In this document: piece by piece, positions 14,867 to 25,500 of the stretch
Layout of the letters: every line of letters begins with the position of its first letter
How positions within the stretch are numbered: position 1 is the first letter of the stretch
Origin: Rachycentron canadum
Taxonomy: Eukaryota > Chordata > Actinopteri > Carangiformes > Rachycentridae
NCBI GenBank assembly: GCA_038496675.1
Contig: CM076655.1
Coordinates: forward strand, 23,296,118 to 23,360,117
Direction of reading: 5' to 3'
DNA length: 64,000 nucleotides
Made by a program: the position numbers and the translations under genes
Notes under the pieces: model-generated
What the model was told of the DNA's origin: nothing
The model's database searches: none
The model's input: only the letters and a program-made list of their open reading frames with translations

Positions 14867-14923
<57 letters not shown>

Positions 14924-15026
14924 AGAAAAAGTAGTATGTGAGTGAGTCCTGGGAAGTGAGAGTGCTAATTACACCTAAATAAATAAACACACAGAGAGAA
15001 GTGTTACTGCTTCTGTTATTGTAGAG

Positions 15027-15060
<34 letters not shown>

Positions 15061-15064
15061 CTGT

Positions 15065-15109
<45 letters not shown>

Positions 15110-18100
15110 ACGCACGGCAAGTGTTGAGCGCACCTAAGCAAATACATTTTGGTCCAGGGATGTTGTTTCTGCTGTTGTTATTGTTGTTGTCATCCGCTAG
15201 TGTATTTGTGTGAGTGTTTGTGTACATCCACCTGTGTGTGCGTGTGTGTGTGTGCAGTGTAAGTGTGTGTACATTAGTGAGTCTGTTGAGAGGAGTGTTC
15301 GGCTCAAACTCAAAGGATTTTAACAGCAATCTTTGTTTCACATTGGAAAACAAGCTCAGCAAACTCAGATTGGGAATATCACAGTAATTCACAGATATAC
15401 ATCATATCATCTTTAGGACATTTTGAGAAATTAGCTTGAAATTATGGGGCCATTGAAATAAAGCATTATTAAAAAAAAGCATTACTTTTTAGAGGAGTGG
15501 AGTTTTATCTACATCTCACCGTAAAGACATGCTGTGGTTAAAAGTATCATGTTTTTTTTGTCAGACAATCCGAGGAAGAATGAATCTTACTTCTCAAATA
15601 AAGGACACATTTTAATAACATTAAATAACTGTAAACCAAATAATGTCAGCACACAGCAGATAACCCATATTCAAAAGACCTTCACGTATTCCTGATCAAA
15701 AAAAACTATATAAACTACTATTCTACAACCACAGTCAATCTGTTGAAATGTTCTCGTTACTTGAGAGATGGAGAAGACGACAGAAGCCCTGGGGGCAATA
15801 AGGTGACGTGATCATGAAGCGCTAAAATCACAAAAGACTGTTTATCAATGACCAGTACAGGCTTATTAAAACCTGACTCAGTGTGTGTGTGTGTGTGTCT
15901 GTACCTCTAACAGTTTGTTTGCGGCGTACGGGAACGTGAACTATGTGTCTCAGCAGGTTATTCAGACACAGCTGTTCGTTGGGAAATCACTTTTTTTTTC
16001 CCCACTTTTTCACGCACACACTGAGGACACGCAGCAGTTGAAAGAAAGGGACAAAAAAAAAAAAAATCAAATGAAAAACATTTTGAAAACTAGAACGAGT
16101 TACTTCCACATGTTCAACACGTTTTAGCTGCATTGACGTCTACACTGATGTAAATTGCAAGATTCCTTTTAGAAGAAATCGGGTGTTGGGCTCTCGTTTG
16201 GTTGGAGAATTTTCAATTGAGATGTAGATGCATTATCGGGCATTTCAATAATATGCTTTAATAAATATATATCAATGAAAAACACGTTGCTTGACACATT
16301 GTCAGTTGACTAAACTAGCTGATTAGTTAAAAAAAAATATTTAATTCATTTTATCTTTTCTGCTGCAGGAGCTTTGTATTCAAAGCTGCTGCTTTGCTGT
16401 GTTCTTTTTAATTGTGCTGTGACCCTTTTCTATCTCGTTTTTTTCCTCTCCAGCAACAGTTTCCCCTATTGTGCTGATGAGAGTGTCTTTTGACCTCCTC
16501 TCACCCAATCTAAATAAATTAAGTCAAGTGTTTTAGGGCTTCTATTAGCTCTAATAGGGACAGCAGAGACGCGCTGGCAGGGGAGGGCTGCCAATAATGC
16601 TGGTGGGATAATAATGGGGGTCAGACCGTGGAGGAGTGTTTGGATAAGAGGGAGAGTGAGAGAGAGAGAGAGTGTTCATGTGAACCTTTTACAACCCAGT
16701 GTTTTTTGTTGGTGTGAAATGATTATAGATCCTGCTGCTGCTTTTATGACAATCTGAAGATTTTCAGCCTTCGCAGATTGTGAATGATGAACTTTGGTTT
16801 TAAATGGTGACAACGGGATCATTACAGTGACTCTCCACTAAAATGCATAATCACAAGTTTTCTTGAAAATGCTCATTACATAAAGTCTGTGCTGTAAAAT
16901 AAATGAAAAACAGCGCGAAAGAAAACTTGAAATCCTGTCTCCTTTACTAACTCTGCACACCTGGGGACTCACTGTGTAAAGTGGGTGTGACAGTCTAATT
17001 GTTGGTTTTAGAAAGTAAAATTAAAAAAAAATGCAGGATGAAGCAGTCCTCAAAGGTGTGTGGTGGTGGAGCAAGGGGTGGGACGGTAAGAGGTTCAGAT
17101 CCTGTAAGACGATATGACTTAGTGCTTGATTAGAAGCCAACTCAAGGCCTTAAGCTGCCAATGTCCTGTTTCAGACGGTTTTTTTTGGGGGGGGGGCTAG
17201 TCTGTAACTTTAAACTGTGATTGGCTGGCTGTGAGTAACTGCATCCTGTATTCACAGCATTTTACTTCCTATAGCCTATTTATTCTTATCCACTTTTTAT
17301 CTCTTGTGCCAATAAGTACTTTGTAATTTTGTAATTCCTTCCTTCATAATTCGTCTTACCCCGCCATCAAATGCAACTAAACTAAAAACCTTTGTACAAG
17401 ATAGTTGAGTTTAATTCAAAGAGGCTTCAAACAGGGTGGAGGTTTGATTAAAGGTGGTACAAACAAGTAACCCAGGATTACCCCCAGGAAACTTCTGAGT
17501 GATAAGTAGCTTGATGTACCTGGATAAGCAAAGATGAGCTGGGAACCTCAAAATGAAAACCAGAGTTAGAGCATGATAAAGACCTACCTACTGCAAAATG
17601 GACAAGAACTAATGACAGCATTGTTGTAACAAGAGCTCTCATAGGTACATGGACACAAAAGCATGATTACAGTGTCATGTTGCGTGCTATAAATTCTAAG
17701 TAAGTGGTTCAAAGATAGATATTTATATAGATATCACTGTCAAAGCCTGAAAGAAAAACTTAACCACTGCAAGACACACAACACCATGCAATATATTTCC
17801 GTATAGACAGAAGTTGCAAAGCACCTAGAGGATCCTGAGCACTGGGGTCTGTGAACTTTGGCCGCTTGTTTTTGAGGAATTTAGGTAGAATTTAGGTAGA
17901 GCATATTTCAATGTTAGGAGGCAGGCGCAAGGCAGTTTGGGATTTGTTCTTTGTAGACAGAGCTGGGGGTCGTAAGTGGAGTGAAAGACCCTGCTGAGGG
18001 TCATTGGGTCCTTTTTACAACAGTGCAAACAAGCCCTGCTGGGAGGGCATCATTAGGACAGGTGGGACACATTAGAAAGTGTGTTTTAGTCATTAGTGCA

Positions 18101-19522
18101 GACATGGGAATCAGGGGTAAAGCCTCGTCTCTCCCTTGTTGCCTGTTTTCACTCAGCCATGCTGGACGGCTGTCAAAACCACGTGAAGATAAACACTGCT
18201 GTCTGGCAATGTCGAGGTCCGGTTTGTTTGCCTCCTCATCTTTCTCTCTGGATTCACTGCCAGTACAACTCCCTTCACATCTCAGCAGTCTTTTTTTAAT
18301 GCTGCCTTTATTTCACTCAGCGAGTCCTGTCAAAATCACATTTTCAAGTTCTTAAATTACAAATTGCCATTCACAAGCAACTGTATCAGTGAGTGAGGGG
18401 GAGGTAAAGAGAAATAGTTCAACAGATGCAAGATCAAGAGGCATGAAGGAGTTTAAATTCAGTTGAGTTGATTTAGTCGGGGGATTTCTTCCTTGAACGG
18501 AGAATGCAGAAGTACTTTGTCAGTAACAAATCTATGCACATGAGGTTGTGTGGGTAAACAAGCTCCTGAAAAGAGCTGCAAATGGCCCAGTTTATTACTA
18601 ACTGCAGGAGCAAGCAGTTTCACACTAATCCACCCAAACTGCCAACACTGGGCCTTGAGCAGCCCTTCATTATCACACATCCATCTGATCTGGTCACAGA
18701 TCTAGGATTGAAAACACTTTGTTTTCTCATTTGTTTGACTTACAGTGATAACTGATCACTGCTGCCACTGAACAGACACACTGTCTCAAGACGCACCCAG
18801 GTATAAAACGCACTAATTAGAAGCGTTTTCAAAGCTTTGGATGCCAGTGGAAAGAGACAAACAGAGCAAAACAGACAGATTTGTTTCACATGGACCAAAC
18901 TCTGTTTCACTGCAACACTGAGAGAAAACATTCTGGTAGATATTTGAAATGTCTAAAAGGATGTTGCTAGTTATATTCAGTGTTTCTCGTATTGTGAAAA
19001 AAAATCCCATTAAAACATCTCTAACATTTTTTATGACTACCTAAACTTGTCTGACTCAATGTGTTTTTAATAGATCTTGGACAGTTACTTTGCTCTATGG
19101 CTCAGAGGAAGAAGATTTAACAGGCTTTGGATACATACACATACAATATTGGTTTGGGGATCAATACTTTGGTTTTGGTCTCTACAGTGTTATTGATGAC
19201 AATAAAAAAAAAAAAAAAAAAATAGAATATCAACCAGACTTAACCTTCAACCAGCTCTCAGTTTGTCGAGTTTTGCTTCACAATATATCAGTCCTCAGAT
19301 CTTAGAGGCTGAGGAATAATTTGAGGAATTTGATGTTGAAAATGCTAATGAACATTCCTGACTTGCCTGGCCTTGCCAACAATCAGCACATAATGAAACC
19401 TACTCTGAACTTACATAACCAAAGGCACATCAATTTTCTTCATTTTGGTAATTTGGCGCACCCTTGTTCCCTGCACAAACCTGTTGACGGAGTCAGAAAA
19501 CAACTTGTCGAACAACAGTTCA

Positions 19523-19557
<35 letters not shown>

Positions 19558-22500
19558 AATGATAAGACAATGAACCAGACTTGTTTTTTCCCTATCACTC
19601 AGCACACATCCTTCCCTCCTGAGACTTCCTCAGAGTAATTCATCAAGGCTGATTCAGACTGACAATGCTGCAATATAAAGTATATACACACTTCAGGAGA
19701 ATAAAAGCTTCGACAGAAACTTCCATACAGCCATGACTCATCTTCATCCTGTCGAGACATGAAAGGTTTCTCCACTAGTCACCCTGTACATCAGTAATTG
19801 TGGGTACATTTGTGAAAATAAGACAAGGTGGATCATGTTCCAAAGAGCTGGTTTCAGCAGAACATTTGTTAAAAAAAAAACAAAAAAAACACAATCTCCC
19901 TCATTTACACAGTTTTATTTGACCAATGAAAACTGATATCAGACATTTCTTCTATTTTTCTGTACCTGATGATTTTCTATCAGAGTTACTCAGTGGGTGG
20001 TTGTGACTAGAGTTACTCAGAGTATCCTCTTAATGCTTTTCCTGCCTTTTGTGCAATTTACCTTTGATTTAAACTACATGGCCCATGGTATGTGGACGCT
20101 ATATACTCTTACTCAATTCTAACTGTTGAACAGCTAATTCTGATGTTGTTTTATCCTGTAGCATAAAGTACACATATATGTGGACAGAGAAGTCCAAATA
20201 TTTTTGGCCACGTGACGTCTTTGTGGAGCTTGAATAGCAGTTTGTTTAATTCAAATCTAATTTGACAAGAACAATCTTTATTTAAGATAATAGTTTCTCT
20301 TTATGTTTTGACATTTTTATTGTCTAATTTGTATTGTACACAAAAGCAGCAATTATTTCCTGATGTTTATGTGTGGTTAGTTGAGTCTTTTCTTGTTCCA
20401 CTGGTTCCGTGATGCTTTAAATTTTCATTCCTGTCACTATCTCGCATGCAAGTAAAGAATAAAATGTTCAAAAAGTAATTTTCCGGCAAGAATTTAGGTC
20501 ATCTGCATTCAACAGACCTCAGTCTATATCTGAGACTTGTCATTAGGAGTTCCTCACGTTGTAAAAAGTAAACGCAGACACAATATCCCTTTTCATCCTA
20601 TGCATGAGTAAATGAATATCAAATACACCTGCTTTTGTGCCAAAAAAAAAAAAAAAAAAAAAAGCTTGTTTTAATGTGACACTCTGCAGCTGCTTCAACA
20701 CCTCCTATCATGCCTGTCTTTGTGTGACGTCTCAGTATGAACGCAACTCTCCTCCCTTTCCATAATCCTTCAGTATACTGGCCTTAGGGCGTGGACAAAC
20801 ACGAGACCAACCTGGAGATTATGAGAAGAGGACAGGACTTGTAGCAGCTTGTAGAGCTAATTTCGTTGAACATCAAAGTCTGTATGAGGTGACTCAGTTG
20901 CAACTGTCACAGATGAACATTTAAATACCTGGGGGGTGGGGGGGGCGCTACAGGGATCTTTCTCTACTCTTTTTCCTACTGCTTAAATTTTTCTCAGTAA
21001 CCCCAAATCCATCAGGGAACAGACGAGTGCATTTGTGAGTGATCGCTTAACAAGTTTCTCATTATGGAGTTATATTTTCAGCTCTGCACTCTCTGTGACC
21101 TACCCGGTATCTGCATCTCTTGCGCTGCTCAGACTTGCAACATTGCATTAAGAGATCTCAACCATTTCTTACCCCCCTGTGAGAAATAGCGCACTGTTAG
21201 GTTTTATAGCTGCAGTAATAACCCTGAATCAAAATGTAAATCTGCCGCAGGGATGTGGCAACATACAGAGACATGTCAAAGCTATTTGTGAAAGACAAAG
21301 CAAAGAGCTGCTCCAGATGTCTTATATTCACAAAGGGAGTTTGAATCAAAATGTAAATCAATCAGAAGGGAGCATGTTGCCTGTATTTCTGTCCGAACTG
21401 CTTGTGAAATGAGAAGATGGCACCGTACAGGCTGATTGAATTACACCCTGTATCCCAGGGTTATTGTATATGTCCCTGCCTGTATGTTAGCTCAGTAAAA
21501 TCTTCAATTACATGATTCACGGCTGAGCTGAATATTTCAATATCTATGCTTACATTCACCAAGCTGAAGGTGAAGGTGGTTATAAGATTTCACTTCAAAA
21601 CATGATCTAAAATTATTACATTATTAAATTGCATCTCCAAAAATAGAAAAGTTACTCTATTAATCTTAAATTATGTTACTTTATTCAATTGGTGAGAATA
21701 AAGGAGACGGTGGAGGAACGGGAAGGTGAACCTAACCAAGATCTGAGTATAATGGAGAGTCAGTAAGATCGGACCATAGTCAGGAAAGGATGCTAATGCT
21801 AATGTGTGTTACACGTCACCGCTCTGACTCCAGAATACACACATGTGGGAGGCAATACACAGGCTTTGTTCGGTTCAGTGTAAACAAGCAAAGGCATCAC
21901 AATAAGGGGTCTTCTTGACTACAATGTCACACTCTCTGTTAATCTATTGCTTCCAAGGATCTTTAGAACTTGAAAATATAGTCATGATGACAGCATCAAC
22001 CTTACAGTGTGTTAAGACAGTTGGTTGGTCTGTCAACAGGATTATGCAAAAAGCACTGATCTAATGTGCACCAAACTTGGTGGAGGGATGAGGCAGAGAC
22101 TTTTTTTTAAATCACATTCCTTAACACTGCGAGAGAGGGCACGTTTTGTCAGTTTCTCAGGGGAATAATGTATAGATCTTGGTGTTGAAAAATCTGACAT
22201 GTTAATGGTATTGAGATCTATGACTTTGTACAACTAGGTGCAGATCCAGATAATAATCCAGGTCTCAGACACGTGTAGGACTGGTTGGCCTTGGCAGAGG
22301 TAATTACCTGTTTTGGGATCAACGTCGAAATACGTCCGGTGAGATTCCAGCATCTGGAAGGAAAGCTTCCCCTCAGAAGATGTGTCCACATCTTTGGCCG
22401 ACACCTGGACGACAGATTTGACCATGTCCACGTTCTCCTGGACGGAGGCGAAATACACCGGCTGGGACAGTTCTGGGGCATTGTCGTTAACGTCCAGGAC

Positions 22501-25500
22501 CTCCAGGAAGACGTGGGTCCAGGAGATCAGAGGCTCGGTCCCCAGGTCGGTGGCATAGACAGAAAGCCAGTAGTGAGGCATCGTCTCGCGGTCCAACGTC
22601 TCTGTTGTACGAATCATACCTGAGACACACGAAAAGGTGCAGAAAGAGGATCAGTCTTTTTGGCTAAAATATTGTTTTTACTTGTGAACAGCACAACAGG
22701 CTTAGGAATGAATCACTTATCATATTCTTTATATTTAATAACTGTAACCACCCTAGAGGAAAAATCAATCACTTCGGCTTTCATCAAGCTTTAGGTGCCT
22801 GTTTGCATTAAAAACATCTGGATTGGTGCCCAAAGGTGGGTCGGGACATTTTTAACATTCTCTGCTTAGCATGGGTGATATTACTGTTGCCAAAACTTAC
22901 TCAAGTTCTTATGGTATACACAAAGCTGAATACCACAACGTAATTATGGTAAAAACAAGGGAAATTGACTTTCCTGCACAACTTCAGAAGCAGTTTCGAT
23001 ATGGTTACCCTGAGGCAGAGCTCAAGAACCGGCAACATAGAAAAAGGACATATATTTCAGCGTGGTTCCATTATGACAGAGAACTCTGCTTGCGCTGATT
23101 ATATCTTTACCCTTAAGTGCAGCAGCAGGATAAAGGAATGTGAAACAATATGATGAGAGGTCACAGGGTATCCACTGCAAAGGATATGCAGAAAAATAGA
23201 CAAACTACCATAACTACCCCAGAGGACATACAATACAATGGTGTACAACCATGCATGCATCTCATGATTAGAAAATAAAAAAACATGTGAAAATATATTT
23301 CTGTGAACATCTTTTGTGACAACATGATGTAGGCATGTCATTGTGTTGATGTACATATACAAATGTGGCCTTTGTCTTACCTCGGGGTGAATAGTGTTGC
23401 CATTTATTCAAAATCTGAGCTTTTGTTCAAACACGAGAAAACATTAAATACATGTTGGAATTGAAAGATCATTCTCAACCTTGAAAAAAGCTGGAAAGAG
23501 GTTCATTCAAAAGCTGAAAGGTCCATCTTGTCACCTATTTAATATTCTACCTTGTGGTGAGGTTGTTTTAACAAATGCTGTTTCCAAGGTCAAATATGAT
23601 GTTAGCTCTCAACGTGCATTACCAACATGGCTGAAAGGTCCTTACATCCTCTGAACATCTAAATCTGTGTGATATGATCAAAAGCTTAAGAAGAGCTATT
23701 AACTGACCTTATGGGAAAATTACTTAAATATATGATCTGTGATGATGTTTGAACTCAGACTTTGGTCTTTAAACTTCCTAAAATACTGATCAATGGCAAC
23801 AGTTGTTGTTATCAATAGTGTAAAATGAAGAAAAATGGGGAGCTGTGTTGAATGAATAATCACAAGATTAGACCATCTGAGAAGCAACAAGTCAAAGTAT
23901 TACTTTGGTTCTTATGCCATAAACAGCTACATTCTGAATAAAGTTAAAGCTGTTTGTCAGCTTTTTAAAATGCAACAGTATTAAAGCAACATAATAACAA
24001 ATCTAAGATCATCTATTAGATTGTATCTATTTCTATGAACTCTATTAGTCATCAAATTCAGGTAGATAGAGAAACCACAAATGAGTCCAGCATACTCCAG
24101 CATTTCCCCTTCCATTAGAAACAATTATTTATTACCTGTTTCCTCATCGATGGTGAAAACTCCGAGACCAGAGCCGTCGTGGATGTGGTACCTGACGACT
24201 CCATCTCTGCCCAGATCCTTGTCTGCGGCTGTAAGTGTTACCACGGACGTCCCCACCGCTGCATCCTCCATCACGCCGGCTTCATACACAAACTCTGAGA
24301 ACACTGGCCGGTGGAGATTCTCATTGACATCCAGAACCTGAATCTCCACAAAACAGGAGGATGAGAGGGAGCGAGGGAGGCCGTGGTCGACAGCCCGGAC
24401 CGTGAGGTTGTAGGAAGGCCGCCTCTCAAAGTCCAGGTCCCTCTCAAGGGTCAGGGCACCCGTGGAGGAGTCGAGGTGAAAGATTCCACTCTCTGTGTTC
24501 TTGAGGTTGTAGGTGACGAGGCCCCCGCTGCCCAGATCTAAGTCGACGCTCTCCACCCAGACAAGAAGGGTCCCCACTGGGACATCTTCTGGAACTTTTA
24601 TTTTGTAAACCTTGGGCATAAATTTGGGTGGATTGTCATTTATGTCGCGCAAAACAACCACAAGATCAATCATGGAGGACAACTGAGGGCTGACTTTGGC
24701 CTGGTCCCTGGCTTCGATCTGGAGGTCATGTCTGGGTGAGGTTTCTCGATCCAAGGGTCGCGTCACAGTGACATCGCCAGTCAGTTCATCAATTCTGAAC
24801 ATGTCAGTAGACGTCAGCAGAGAATATTGGACATTACCATTCGTTTCTGCGTCCAGATCAATCGCACGAGCTGTAAAAATAATAGAGTCAACTTCTGCGT
24901 TTTCAGGCACACGAATCACATATCTGGGCTGATCAAAAACAGGAGCGTTGTCATTGACGTCCATGATGTTGACTGCGATAAATTTCCATGCAGATGTTTG
25001 CGGCGTTCCCAAGTCATAGACGGTGATGTTCAAAATGTAGAACTCCTTAGTTTCTCTGTCAAGTGGACAAACTAACTGAAGGTCCCCAGAGAAAGTGTCA
25101 ATGGAGAAACAGCCATCTTCATTACCACTTGATATAGCATAGACCAGTTTGCTATTAAACCCAGTGTCATTGTCTGTTGCCTTGAACTGGATTATGGTGG
25201 AATTCAGTGGATGGTCCTCAATGAGGTCAACTGAACTGGGAATGCTCAGGTCAAACTTGGGAGAATATCGGTTGGTGATGTGAATGTCAGAGAAAGTATC
25301 TTCCTCTTGATTGGTTAAAATGGGTTTGATTGACTCTATCAGTTTATCCGTTAGCTGTTTGAAAACGCCGGTCTCCTGGCAGTGGAGCGTTGCATCGTCA
25401 CCTCTGTTTGTGACAGTTATCCTAACAACTGAGGTGTCAGAGTGATGCTTCCCGTCCGTGGCTACAACTCTCAAAGTGAACGAACCCGCTCGCAGGGGAA

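Larger units (their letters stand above)
14840..22307 (-). other. fat2 intron 2 (7.5 kb)
   Basis: This 7468-nt intron between exons 2 and 3 is rich in simple repeats near its 3' end: (CA)n at 14871-14920 and (GT)n at 15028-15109 on the plus strand form an inverted pair. It also has an (AT)n/(AC)n tract (19524-19557), a poly(A) run (20641-20663), a decayed DNA-transposon-like remnant (about 20087-20210), a two-copy degenerate duplication (21225-21420), a palindromic homeodomain-like site (16542-16557) and a possible dispersed repeat beside exon 2 (about 22060-22265). I see no other exon. Confidence 0.85.

Noticed and set aside
17825..18028. Minus-strand frame in intron 2 tested as a missing fat2 exon
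   Set aside because: No cadherin motif; exon 3 at 14781-14839 already fills the phase gap between exons 2 and 4.
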